Shown here: positions 1-8,354 of the stretch, one piece after another | Layout of the letters: each line of letters starts with the position of its first letter | Numbering within the stretch: the stretch's first letter is position 1 | NCBI GenBank assembly: GCA_016715795.1 | Contig: JADJXP010000002.1 | Span: 1,736,001 to 1,800,000, forward strand | DNA length: 64,000 bases | DNA from: Chloracidobacterium sp. | GTDB lineage: Bacteria; Acidobacteriota; Blastocatellia; Pyrinomonadales; Pyrinomonadaceae | Direction: 5' to 3' | The notes under the pieces: model-generated | The model's database searches: none | Told to the model about the DNA's origin: nothing | What the model saw: the letters and a program-made list of their open reading frames with translations, nothing else | Made by a program: the position numbers and the translations under genes

Positions 1-1756
1 TGCCGTCCTCGAGACCGACGAGGAAGACCACGGGAAATTCAAGCCCCTTCGCCATATGTGCCGTCATCAGCGTCACGCCCGCGCTCGAATCGTATCGGTC
101 GGTGTCCGACGTCAATGCCGCGTGATCGATAAAATCGCGCAGGCCGTTCTCCTGCTGCTTGTCGTAATCGACGGCGGCGTTGACGAGCTCTTCGAGGTTC
201 TCCAGCCGTGCGGCTGCCTCGTCTGTGTTCTCAGTCCGCAGCGTGTTGGCGTAGCCGGTGTCCTCGATCGCGGCGGTGACGACGTCCGAAACTGAGTAGT
301 TCCCTGCTTCATCGGCCGCCTTCTTTATCAGGCCCTCGATCACGTCCCTGAATCCGCGAAACGCCTCTTTCGCCCTCGGCGTCATCTGCACGTCGAGCGG
401 AAACTCTTTGTCCGTAATGCCGTGAATCGCCATCCACAGCGAAGCTCCATTGGCCTTCGCTGCCGCCTGCAATGCATCGATGCTCGTCTTACCTATGCCG
501 CGGGCCGGCGTATTGATGACGCGGAGCAGGGCGATATCGTCGAACGGGTTTATCGCCAGCTTGAGGTACGCGATCACGTCCTTGACCTCGGCCCGCTCGT
601 AGAACGAAAAGCCGCCGACGATGTTGTATTCGATCCGCAGGCGTCTGAGGGCCTCTTCAAATTGCCGCGATTGGGCGTTTGTGCGATACAGCACGGCGAT
701 CCGATCCGAGAGGCTCCGGCGTTGGTGTTCTTCGATCTTTGACGCCACAAATCTCGCCTCGGTGTCGCCGTCGTAGGCCTGGTAATACAAAATCCGTTCG
801 CCGCCTGCATTGGCGGTCCATAGCTTCTTTTTCTTTTGGTTGACGTTATTCGCGATGATCGCGTCCGCAGCGTCCAGTATCGTCTGGGTCGAGCGGTAAT
901 TCTGCTCAAGCAATATGACCTTCGCGGTCGGATAATGGTTCTCAAATTCGAGGATGTTGCGAATATCGGCCTGCCGAAACCCGTAAATGCTCTGCGCGTC
1001 GTCGCCGACGACACAAATGTTCTGCTGCTTCTCGGTCAGGTAGCTGATGAGGGCGAACTGCAGCGCGTTCGTGTCCTGGTACTCATCAACAAGGATGTAT
1101 TTGTAGCGGTCGTTGTACTTCTCGCGAGTCTCGGGCGATGAGCGGAGGAGTTTGACGGTCTTGATGAGCAGGTCGTCAAAATCAAGCGCGTTCGCCGTCA
1201 ACAGCCGCTCGTCGTACATGCGGAAGATCTTCGCGATCGTCGCCTTTTTCTCATCGCCGTATTCGATCTTCGACGCAAACATCTCGTGGTCCTCGCCGCG
1301 ATTTTTGGCAGCGGAGATCGCATTGCGGACATTACGCGGCGGCGTTTGCTTGTCGTCGAGGCCGAGGTCCTTGATGATCCCCTTGATGACCTTGGTCGAA
1401 TCGTCCGTGTCGTAGATCGTGAACGAGCGTTTGTAGCCTTCTTCAAGCTTTTCGATATCGGCCCTCAGGATACGGACGCACAAACTGTGGAAGGTCGAGA
1501 TCAGCGGGGCTGACGGCAGTTTTTCGCCCCGCAACAGGTTCTCGACCCGCTCGCGCATCTCGCCAGCGGCCTTATTGGTGAACGTCACCGCCAGAATGTT
1601 GTGCGGTGGAACACCTTTTTCCGCAATAAGATACGCAATTCGCACCGTGATCACGCGCGTCTTGCCCGAGCCCGCACCCGCGAGAATAAGCAGCGACCCG
1701 TCCGTCGCCTGCACGGCCTCGGCCTGTTGTGGGTTTAGTGAACTTAGAAGATCCAT
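1..1756 (-). CDS. pcrA: ATP-dependent DNA helicase of the UvrD/PcrA family (3' end cut off by window)
   Basis: Superfamily 1A DNA helicase that unwinds DNA 3'-5' in repair and replication restart. The translation from the ATG at 1754-1756 begins MDLLSSLNPQQAEAV (Q-motif) and has a Walker A GAGSGKT at residues 27-33. It continues with VTFTNKAAGEM (motif Ia), LVDEYQDT (Walker B/motif II), VGDDAQSIYGFR (motif III), QNYRST (motif IV) and TAHMAKGLEFPVVF (motif V). The window ends just after VFLVGLEDG, so motif VI and the C-terminal tail are missing only because the window stops; about 585 residues are present. The next gene on this strand starts 37 bases upstream, across a short tandem repeat. PcrA and UvrD cannot be separated by eye. 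Confidence 0.95.
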   Translation of the reverse strand, partial: MDLLSSLNPQQAEAVQATDGSLLILAGAGSGKTRVITVRIAYLIAEKGVPPHNILAVTFTNKAAGEMRERVENLLRGEKLPSAPLISTFHSLCVRILRADIEKLEEGYKRSFTIYDTDDSTKVIKGIIKDLGLDDKQTPPRNVRNAISAAKNRGEDHEMFASKIEYGDEKKATIAKIFRMYDERLLTANALDFDDLLIKTVKLLRSSPETREKYNDRYKYILVDEYQDTNALQFALISYLTEKQQNICVVGDDAQSIYGFRQADIRNILEFENHYPTAKVILLEQNYRSTQTILDAADAIIANNVNQKKKKLWTANAGGERILYYQAYDGDTEARFVASKIEEHQRRSLSDRIAVLYRTNAQSRQFEEALRRLRIEYNIVGGFSFYERAEVKDVIAYLKLAINPFDDIALLRVINTPARGIGKTSIDALQAAAKANGASLWMAIHGITDKEFPLDVQMTPRAKEAFRGFRDVIEGLIKKAADEAGNYSVSDVVTAAIEDTGYANTLRTENTDEAAARLENLEELVNAAVDYDKQQENGLRDFIDHAALTSDTDRYDSSAGVTLMTAHMAKGLEFPVVFLVGLEDG

Positions 1757-1763
1757 TCGGATT

Positions 1764-1796
1764 AACTGATAACTGATAACTGACAACTGATAACTA
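1764..1796. repeat. short tandem repeat of an AACTGATAACTG type
   Basis: Four near-copies of a 7-10 base unit (aactgataa / ctgacaact) lie between the helicase start and the upstream hydrolase. The hydrolase stop codon lies at the repeat edge. The same kind of repeat recurs at 15757-15787, and a related one at 11632-11695. Confidence 0.7.
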
Positions 1797-2348
1797 CTTG
1801 ATCAGCGCCTGTATCTCCTTGAATTTGTCGTGTTTAGCGTCGCGCATAAGTTCAAACAAGGCCATTTCGACGGATGATGCGATCACTCCGCTCGAGCGCA
1901 TCTTTTCGAGGCCGGCGGCTTTGTTCTCCTCGAATCGAGAGCACACGGCGTCGGTCAGCAGGTGCACCTGAAAGCCGCGATCGAGCAGGTCGTGTGCCGT
2001 TTGATTGACGCAAACATGCGTTTCTAGACCGCATAAAACGACCTGTTTTATGCCGAGTTCCTCCAATCTGGCGACAAAAGCGTCTGCACCGCACGAGCTA
2101 AAGGCTGCTTTCTCGAATATCTCGACGTCGTCCGGTAGGACGAGGCGTATCTCCTCGGCCGTATTGCCGAGGCCTTTGGGATACTGCTCGGTCACCAATA
2201 CCGGCAGTTCGAGCGCCAAAAAGCCGCTAACGGCCGTCGAGACCTTGATCGCGAGCGTCTCAAAATCGGGAATGACGTGGCGGAATGCCTCTTGAACGTC
2301 GACGACGATCAGAGCGGCCTGGTTTGGCTGTAAGATGTTTGGATGCAA
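1794..2348 (-). CDS. isochorismatase-family cysteine hydrolase
   Basis: Hydrolase of the isochorismatase/nicotinamidase-like fold; the substrate cannot be told from sequence. I chose the TTG start at 2346-2348 because AGAGG lies 6-7 bases upstream and the Rossmann-like domain begins at once; this gives 184 residues. An upstream GTG at 2396 would add 16 residues encoded by repeat sequence (GGTAGPGIRGK) and looks unlikely. The expected catalytic triad is visible: Asp17 in VVDVQ, Lys80 in FEKAAFSS and Cys113 in GLETHVCV, with the family's cis-peptide region before the cysteine. The length suits the single-domain YcaC/ISOC1-like group. A consensus-like leftward promoter lies at 2633-2661, about 285 bases upstream. 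Confidence 0.88.
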   Translation of the reverse strand: MHPNILQPNQAALIVVDVQEAFRHVIPDFETLAIKVSTAVSGFLALELPVLVTEQYPKGLGNTAEEIRLVLPDDVEIFEKAAFSSCGADAFVARLEELGIKQVVLCGLETHVCVNQTAHDLLDRGFQVHLLTDAVCSRFEENKAAGLEKMRSSGVIASSVEMALFELMRDAKHDKFKEIQALIK

Positions 2349-2365
2349 TGATTTGCCTCTAATTC

Positions 2366-2600
2366 CCGGGCCGGCTGTCCCGCCGCTGTCCCGCACCTCG
2401 GCGGGACAGTCTAAATATTCATTACAAATGAGTTACGGCAACAAACAGGTCGTGTCTCACCGGTTTTGAAAAAAAATCTGGCCGCCTCGCTGTCCCGCTG
2501 CTGTCCCGCACACCGGTGGGACACCTTAACCGATTGAAAACACGGTGGTTACGAGTGAAAAATGTCCGTGTCCCACCCATTTTTGAAAAAAATTCGTGGC
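2366..2600. repeat. two diverged direct copies of a ~115-bp repeat
   Basis: Each unit starts with ctgtcccgcYgctgtcccgcac, followed by a cggYgggac palindromic partner. Each ends with gtgtcYcacc...ttttgaaaaaaa(a)tYYggcc. Unit 1 is about 2370-2482 and unit 2 about 2488-2600. The middle parts differ, but both flanks match clearly. The block forms the probable leader of the isochorismatase-like gene, and no credible coding sequence is seen in it. Confidence 0.65.
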
Positions 2601-2632
2601 CCCGTTGCTTTTGACCCCAATTCACGGAAACA

Positions 2633-2661
2633 ATTGTAGCACATATGCAACATCTTGTCAA
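2633..2661 (-). promoter_or_regulatory. consensus-like sigma70 promoter, leftward
   Basis: On the minus strand TTGACA (2656-2661), a 17-base spacer, then TACAAT (2633-2638). The -35 is a perfect match and the -10 matches five of six. It points into the repeated leader and the isochorismatase-like gene. A start near 2625 would give a leader of about 280 nt. Confidence 0.6.
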
Positions 2662-2688
2662 GAAACAACCGTCCATGGCCGTGTCTGC

Positions 2689-2746
2689 ATTCGTGCATTC
2701 GTGGCTATTCTCGCTCTCGGAAGAATAAGCCACGAGGGCACGAATA
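2689..2746. repeat. inverted repeat, attcgtgcattcgtggcta family (copy 1)
   Basis: Left arm attcgtgcattcgtggctattc pairs with right arm gaataagccacgagggcacgaat across a short centre. A second, better preserved copy lies at 3713-3772. Both are intergenic. Confidence 0.75.
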
Positions 2747-2768
2747 ACTCCAAACTAAGACGCTACGA

Positions 2769-2936
2769 CTATTCTTCCCCGCGTGCGGCCATCTTTTCCG
2801 CCTCGCTGGCCGCCTTTTCCCGCATTTCTTTGCGATAGGTCTTGAAGAAAAAATAAACCGCCGCCACGCACAAGATGACGATCAGGATCATCATCGCGGC
2901 AATAAAATAGATCTCGGCACGTCCGGCTCCGGGCAT
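2769..2936 (-). CDS. 55-residue single-pass membrane peptide
   Basis: A small reading frame from ATG at 2934-2936 to TAG at 2769-2771. The N-terminus MPGAGRAEIYF is followed by one strongly hydrophobic segment (about residues 9-31, IYFIAAMMILIVIL...). The basic/acidic tail (KTYRKEMREKAASEAEKMAARGEE) looks helical. This resembles small bacterial membrane peptides with a cytoplasmic amphipathic tail, but I recognise no family. It lies downstream of the thioesterase gene on the same strand, across a repeat. Support is the clean TM plus charged-tail layout; a clear ribosome-binding site is not seen. Confidence 0.55.
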   Translation of the reverse strand: MPGAGRAEIYFIAAMMILIVILCVAAVYFFFKTYRKEMREKAASEAEKMAARGEE

Positions 2937-2947
2937 ATGAACTTAGT

Positions 2948-3024
2948 TTAAGGTTCGAGGTTCAAAGTTCAAAGTTGCTCTGCTCCTCCCTTTGAACTTT
3001 GGAACCTTGAGCTCTGAACTTTCA
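2948..3024. repeat. imperfect inverted repeat of aaggttcaaagttc units
   Basis: Left half carries aaggttcgaggttcaaagttcaaag and right half ctttgaactttggaacctt, followed by further ctctgaactttc. It sits directly after the thioesterase stop codon and could act as a transcript end. Confidence 0.6.
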
Positions 3025-3025
3025 G

Positions 3026-3466
3026 CTAATGCGGTGCCTGATTCGGCGGGAAAGACGCGTGCGGGTCGTCGCTTAGGAGATTTCGATAGATGTCGGGCAA
3101 CGTGCGAACTTTTCGCTCCCAGTCGGTAAATACGTGGAGCGTTTCGGCCTCGGCGATCAGCGTATCGTCGCTGTCGCGATAGACCTGATACACAAAGGCG
3201 ATGCTGCGGCTGCGGATATCACCGATCTTCGTCCGGATGGTCAGCACGTCCTCATAGAATGCCGGTGCTTTATAACGAATGTAGGTCTCGGCAACGATCA
3301 TCAGGGCGTTGTCCTCATCCTCCATCTGCTTATACGAGAAACCGCGTGACCGGCAAAAGTCGCTCCGGCCGACCTCGAACCAGGTCAGATAGTTCGCGTG
3401 ATGCACGATGCCCATGGCATCGGTCTCGGCATATCGAACGCGGATCTTGCTTTCGTGCCAATCCAT
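3026..3466 (-). CDS. ybgC: acyl-CoA thioesterase, YbgC/4-hydroxybenzoyl-CoA type
   Basis: Hot-dog fold thioesterase that hydrolyses acyl-CoA thioesters; members of this group can belong to the Tol-Pal cluster, but no tol gene is nearby. The start at MDWHESKIRV is chosen because the fold begins there. An in-frame extension to 3532 would add 22 residues encoded by repeat sequence. The family motif YAETDAMGIVHHANYLTWFE is present, with the catalytic Asp at residue 16, followed by the expected IRYKAPAFYED and DWERKVRTLP segments. The length of 146 residues is a little above the usual 135-140. The substrate is not predictable. Confidence 0.88.
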   Translation of the reverse strand: MDWHESKIRVRYAETDAMGIVHHANYLTWFEVGRSDFCRSRGFSYKQMEDEDNALMIVAETYIRYKAPAFYEDVLTIRTKIGDIRSRSIAFVYQVYRDSDDTLIAEAETLHVFTDWERKVRTLPDIYRNLLSDDPHASFPPNQAPH

Positions 3467-3476
3467 AAATGCGAAA

Positions 3477-3558
3477 GTCTGGTGTCTTAAGTCCAGAGTC
3501 TGGAGCAGGACCTGCGGTGCCCTCCGACTCAAGACTTAAGACCCCAGACTTAAGACTA
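3477..3558. repeat. direct/inverted repeats of a cttaagtccagagtctgg type
   Basis: gtcttaagtccagagtctgg is followed by actcaagacttaagaccccagacttaagac, an imperfect palindrome between tRNA-Gln and the thioesterase. It creates a spurious N-terminal extension of the thioesterase frame. Confidence 0.55.
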
Positions 3559-3564
3559 AGAAAT

Positions 3565-3638
3565 TGGCTGGGAGACAGGGATTCGAACCCCGATAGGCAG
3601 ATCCAGAGACTGCAGTCCTACCATTAGACGATCTCCCA
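3565..3638 (-). tRNA. tRNA-Gln (anticodon CUG)
   Basis: A 74-nt cloverleaf on the minus strand with encoded CCA. The acceptor TGGGAGA pairs with TCTCCCA, with discriminator G. The anticodon loop is CTCTGGA (CUG), the T loop TTCGAAT. The weak U1-A72 pair is typical of glutamine tRNAs. The anticodon stem GCAGT/TCTGC has a U-U mismatch at its loop end. Confidence 0.93.
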
Positions 3639-3653
3639 GCGTCATTAATAATT

Positions 3654-3836
3654 TAATGCAGAAGCCCGCGCGTTAGCAAGGGCTTAACACGCTCAGTTCC
3701 GTTAGAGTGTCTTAATTCGTGCATTCGTGGCTAATGATGTGTTCATAAGAATTAGCCACGAATGCACGAATAACGCCAACCCAAGGCCCCACCGGTGAGT
3801 ATCAAGCCCTTGCTCACGCGCGGGCTTCTGCATTAT
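3654..3836. repeat. nested inverted-repeat element between tRNA-Gln and smpB
   Basis: The outer arms (3654-3686 and 3801-3836) carry gcagaagcccgcgcgt(t/g)agcaagggct in opposite orientation. Inside is a second palindrome (3713-3772) of attcgtgcattcgtggctaat and its complement. Two repeat families found elsewhere in the window are thus nested. The element ends 11 bases before smpB. Confidence 0.75.
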
Positions 3837-3847
3837 CGTTGCATTTT

Positions 3848-4306
3848 ATGTCCGCTGAGAAAGAGATACTGACCAACCGCCAGGCGTTTCATGAGTTTCA
3901 CGTCCTCGATAAATACGAGGCCGGGATCGCGCTTGTCGGGACGGAGGTCAAGAGCATCATGGCGGGGCGAATACAGCTCAAGGAGTCGTTCGTTCAGATC
4001 AAAAACGGCGAGGTCTGGCTGGTGGGCGCTCACATCTCGCATTACTCGCACGGCAATATCAACAACCACGACGCGCTTCGCGAGCGCAAGCTGCTGCTCC
4101 ATCGCCGCGAGATCGACAAACTCTTAAAGGAGACCATGCAGAAAGGCATGACGCTCGTTGTCACGCGGATCTATTGGAAAAGCGGCCGGATCAAATTCGA
4201 GATCGGTGTCGCCAAGGGCAAGAAGCTCTACGACAAGCGCGAGGCCGAGATGCGGAAAACCATCAAAAAAGAGACCGAGGCCGAGTTGAAACGTGCCCTG
4301 CGTTAA
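3848..4306 (+). CDS. smpB: SsrA-binding protein SmpB
   Basis: RNA-binding partner of tmRNA in trans-translation; it delivers tmRNA to stalled ribosomes. The start MSAEKEILTNRQAFHEF is favoured over an ATG three codons upstream because family members begin close to this point. The oligonucleotide-binding core is recognisable: EAGIALVGTEVKSIMAGRIQLKESF, VWLVGAHISHY, and the RERKLLLHRREI helix region. The basic C-terminal tail (KREAEMRKTIKKETEAELKRALR) enters the ribosomal mRNA path in known SmpB proteins. The length of 152 residues is normal. No promoter is obvious, since the upstream DNA is a nested palindrome. ssrA is not in the window. Confidence 0.97.
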   Translation: MSAEKEILTNRQAFHEFHVLDKYEAGIALVGTEVKSIMAGRIQLKESFVQIKNGEVWLVGAHISHYSHGNINNHDALRERKLLLHRREIDKLLKETMQKGMTLVVTRIYWKSGRIKFEIGVAKGKKLYDKREAEMRKTIKKETEAELKRALR

Positions 4307-4358
4307 CGGTAAGATAGAGTGTTTATTTCAGTAAAATCTAGTATTTAACGAGGTGTGA

Positions 4359-5858
4359 ATGAAATTCGCTGGGATTACGGGTAACTTTACCGAGGCGGCT
4401 GCAGAGGCCCTGGCGGTAGCCGTTTTTAAGGGTGAGAAAGCATCGGGAGGCTTGCTCAAAGAGCTCGACAAGCTAACGGGCGGCTTGCTTGCCGGCGTGA
4501 TGAAGAACGAGGAGTTTAAGGGCGACGCTGGCCAGACGGCTCTGCTGCGGTTTGCTCCAAAAGGCAAGGTCACGGCGACGCGGTTGCTGCTCATCGGCTG
4601 TGGCGACAAGAAGGATTACAAGGCTCATTCGGTCGCGGCTCTTGCGGGCACGGCAACGCGTTATCTACGAAAGCGAAGTGTTAAGAGCTTTGCCCTGCTG
4701 CCGCGCAGCGACGCGGCCGCCGCCGAGGTGGCCCAGAATGCTGTTCAAGGCTTTATCACTAGCCAGTTCGAGCTCGATAAATACAAGACCAAAGACAAAC
4801 GCAGCAAGACCGTCTCGGGATTGATCGTCTGCATCGACGGAGCGAAATCCGGCGATCTCAAGAACGGCATCGCTCGCGGACAGGCTATCGGCGAGTCAAT
4901 GAACCTGACCCGCGATCTCGCCAATGAGCCGCCGAACATCCTTCAGCCGACCGAGATGGCAAAGCGTGCACAGGCAATGGCCAAGAGCGTCGGCCTTAAG
5001 TGTGAGATCTACGACGAAGCGTGGATGACAAAACAGGGCATGGGCTCGCTGATGAGTGTTTCGCTCGGGTCGACCCAGCCGGCGAAACTTATCGTGTTGC
5101 GCTACACACCCGCCAAGAGCACGGCAAAAAAGGGCGAATTGCTCGCCCTCGTCGGCAAGGGCATCACGTTCGACACCGGCGGCATCTCGCTCAAGCCGGG
5201 CGAAGGCATGGATGCGATGAAATACGACATGTCCGGCGGCGCAACGGTGATCGGCACGATGCGGGCAATTGCGTTGCTTAAGCCGTCCGTGCCGGTGATC
5301 GGCGTCGTGGCGGCGGTCGAGAATATGCCTGATGGCGGAGCTTCGCGGCCGGCGGACGTCGTTTACGCGATGAATGGCAAGTCGATAGAGATACTCAATA
5401 CCGACGCGGAGGGCCGTCTCATCCTTGCCGACGCAGTCGCCTACGCTGAGAAGCAGGGCGCAACACGTATCGTCGATATGGCGACCTTGACCGGTGCGGT
5501 GATCATCGCCCTCGGTGCCCATAATACGGGCATTATGGGCAACGATCAGAAGTTCGTCGATGAGATCATCGCCTGCGGCAAAGACGCGGGCGAGGGCTAT
5601 TGGCAGTTGCCGGTCGGGCCCGAATACAGCAAGGACATCAAATCGGACATCGCCGATATCAAGAACATCGGCCCGAAAGGCAAGGCCGGCACGATCATGG
5701 GTGCGGTCTTTATCCAGGAGTTTGTCGATAAGGCGAAATGGGCACACCTCGACATCGCAGGCACGGCATGGGCTGACGGCGTTAAACCTCATCAGGCAAA
5801 AGGGCCAACAGCAGTTGCAATTCGCACATTACTAAAACTCGTCGAACGCTCGCAGTAA
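4359..5858 (+). CDS. pepA: leucyl aminopeptidase (M17 family)
   Basis: Cytosolic two-metal aminopeptidase that removes N-terminal residues from peptides. The N-terminal macrodomain-like region is about residues 1-160 and the peptidase domain about 185-499. Metal and catalytic residues are visible in GKGITFDTGGISLKP (Lys267, Asp272) and in the signature NTDAEGRLIL (Asp349, Glu351, Arg353). The length of 499 residues is typical. The gene follows smpB by 52 bases on the same strand, and a lipoprotein gene follows 24 bases later, so the three may share a transcript. Confidence 0.97.
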   Translation: MKFAGITGNFTEAAAEALAVAVFKGEKASGGLLKELDKLTGGLLAGVMKNEEFKGDAGQTALLRFAPKGKVTATRLLLIGCGDKKDYKAHSVAALAGTATRYLRKRSVKSFALLPRSDAAAAEVAQNAVQGFITSQFELDKYKTKDKRSKTVSGLIVCIDGAKSGDLKNGIARGQAIGESMNLTRDLANEPPNILQPTEMAKRAQAMAKSVGLKCEIYDEAWMTKQGMGSLMSVSLGSTQPAKLIVLRYTPAKSTAKKGELLALVGKGITFDTGGISLKPGEGMDAMKYDMSGGATVIGTMRAIALLKPSVPVIGVVAAVENMPDGGASRPADVVYAMNGKSIEILNTDAEGRLILADAVAYAEKQGATRIVDMATLTGAVIIALGAHNTGIMGNDQKFVDEIIACGKDAGEGYWQLPVGPEYSKDIKSDIADIKNIGPKGKAGTIMGAVFIQEFVDKAKWAHLDIAGTAWADGVKPHQAKGPTAVAIRTLLKLVERSQ

Positions 5859-5882
5859 AGCGTATCGGCCCGAAGGAGAAAA

Positions 5883-6686
5883 ATGATGAAAACTCTTATC
5901 CTCGCGACCATGAATGCTCGAAATTTTACTGCGCTGATACTCTCAGTCGGCGTCCTTTTCGTCCTCGGTTTTGCCTGCGGCGGCAGCGGCACGCCACCAC
6001 CGAGTGAGTATGTCGGGGCATGGACCGGCAATGATGGATCGACGATCACGATCCGTGCGGACGGATCAGGCGATTACAAATCAGGCGGCACAACTGTGAC
6101 GAATGGCTCGGTCGAAATCGATGATGCGAAGAAGGAGCTAACTATCAAACTCGTCGGCATCGGGCCGACGCTCAAGATCGACAAGGAGCCGTCCGGCAAT
6201 AAGATGACACTTGGCGGCGTGGTCTATACCAAAGGCGGCGGCTCATCAGACACCAAGAGCGACACAAAGTCTGACTCGAAATCGGATGCAAAACCCGAGA
6301 TACCGAGCAAGGACAAACTGCAAACACTTGTAAAAACGAGCTTTATGGATTTTAGCGATGCCGTCCAGGCCGAAGATTTTACCGACTTTAATAAAAAGGT
6401 CGCTAAAGTTTGGCAGGAACAGACATCGCCGGACGAAATGAAGGATGCCTTTAAGGTCTTTGTCGATAATAAAGCAGACTATAACTTCAAGCGGGCGATC
6501 GCATCGCTCGATGCCACGTTCTCGCCGGAACCTACCATCGGTAAGGTCCTCGACCTCGATGCTCTCATCCTGAAAGGCTACTATCCGACATCGCCGGCGC
6601 GGGCGAACTTCGAACTCAAGTATGTGATGGAAGACGGCAACTGGAAGCTGGTCGGTATCAACATAAAAACTGAGATAAAGAAGTAA
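5883..6686 (+). CDS. secreted lipoprotein of unknown function
   Basis: A 267-residue protein with an N-terminal hydrophobic signal and a lipobox ending VLGFACGG, so a lipid-anchored periplasmic or outer-membrane protein is expected. The first third (EYVGAWTGNDGSTITIRADGSG...) has the look of a small beta-barrel domain that often begins with VGxW. A Ser/Asp/Lys linker (SDTKSDTKSDSKSD, about residues 121-140) follows, then an alpha+beta domain of about 120 residues resembling a DUF4864/NTF2-like shape. I do not recognise a family with certainty. Either ATG of the first MMK is possible; GAAGGAG lies just upstream. It sits 7 bases before sucC. Confidence 0.8.
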   Translation: MMKTLILATMNARNFTALILSVGVLFVLGFACGGSGTPPPSEYVGAWTGNDGSTITIRADGSGDYKSGGTTVTNGSVEIDDAKKELTIKLVGIGPTLKIDKEPSGNKMTLGGVVYTKGGGSSDTKSDTKSDSKSDAKPEIPSKDKLQTLVKTSFMDFSDAVQAEDFTDFNKKVAKVWQEQTSPDEMKDAFKVFVDNKADYNFKRAIASLDATFSPEPTIGKVLDLDALILKGYYPTSPARANFELKYVMEDGNWKLVGINIKTEIKK

Positions 6687-6693
6687 CGTAAAG

Positions 6694-7854
<1,161 letters not shown>

Positions 7855-7893
7855 TGTCTTGCTTTTTTTGGAGCTTTCGGACAGATTAAGCTC

Positions 7894-8124
7894 ATGACTT
7901 TCCAACGGATCACAGTCGATTCAAATCGAATGAACGGCCAGCCATGCATACGCAACCTCCGGTTGACCGTTCGGCGTGTCGTCGAGGCCGTGGGTACCTA
8001 TCCGGACCGCAATGATCTGAAGCGGGAATTTCCCGAGCTTGAGGAAGAAGACATCCGCGAAGCCCTCGCGTACGCAGCGGCCAATCTGGATGACCGCGTT
8101 TTCGAACTAGCTTTGAGCAAATGA
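7894..8124 (+). CDS. DUF433-family putative antitoxin
   Basis: A 76-residue protein of the DUF433 (COG2442) type. These small winged-helix proteins usually lie directly upstream of a DUF5615 PIN-like partner and are thought to be the antitoxin. Characteristic features are NGQPCIRNLRLTVRRVVEAVGTYPDRNDLKREFPELEEEDIREALAYAA. The stop codon overlaps the next start as ATGA. The partner is truncated (see 8121-8288), so this antitoxin may be a relic or still repress its own promoter. No clear ribosome-binding site was seen. Confidence 0.85.
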   Translation: MTFQRITVDSNRMNGQPCIRNLRLTVRRVVEAVGTYPDRNDLKREFPELEEEDIREALAYAAANLDDRVFELALSK

Positions 8125-8288
8125 AGCTCCTGCTCGATCAAGGAGTACCTCGTTCGACTGCGAGTGTCCTTCGAGATGCCGGACTTGACGCCCTTCACGT
8201 TGGAGAGATCGGTCTGGCGGATGCCGCAGACGGCGAGATCATTCACCAGGCCGCCCTCGAAAACCGGATCGTTGTAACGACGATCTAG
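8121..8288 (+). pseudogene. truncated DUF5615 (PIN-like) putative toxin
   Basis: Fifty-five codons starting MKLLLDQGVPRSTASVLRDAG, the N-terminal strand-helix of DUF5615 proteins with its first acidic residue (Asp6). Translation stops at VVTTI. Intact members continue with a TxDxDF motif and about 40-50 more residues. In the +1 frame right after VVTT the DNA reads DLVAGVMISVSAGQVRVRRL. This fits a decayed C-terminus reached by a small indel and further changes. The gene overlaps the DUF433 gene by four bases. It is probably inactive; a shortened functional product cannot be excluded. Confidence 0.65.
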
Positions 8289-8354
8289 TAGCCGGAGTGA
8301 TGATCTCGGTAAGTGCAGGTCAAGTACGAGTTCGTCGCCTTCCGGTTGCCTAGC

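Noticed and set aside
56..1513. Several frames on the plus strand and in other minus frames over the helicase region
   Set aside because: All are out-of-frame shadows; the minus frame from 1756 gives every UvrD motif.
2422..2733. A 103-codon minus frame in the repeated leader
   Set aside because: It runs through two repeat units and an inverted repeat, has no ribosome-binding site and no protein-like composition.
3654..3836. Possible CRISPR array from the repeated palindromes
   Set aside because: Only two copies per family, in inverted orientation, with no regular spacers and no cas genes.
3639..3847. tmRNA gene beside smpB
   Set aside because: No tmRNA-like 5' end or tag-coding region; the DNA is a nested palindrome.
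4896..5792. A 298-codon minus frame opposite pepA
   Set aside because: His/Asp/Arg-rich antisense of a strongly conserved gene; typical of GC-rich shadow frames.
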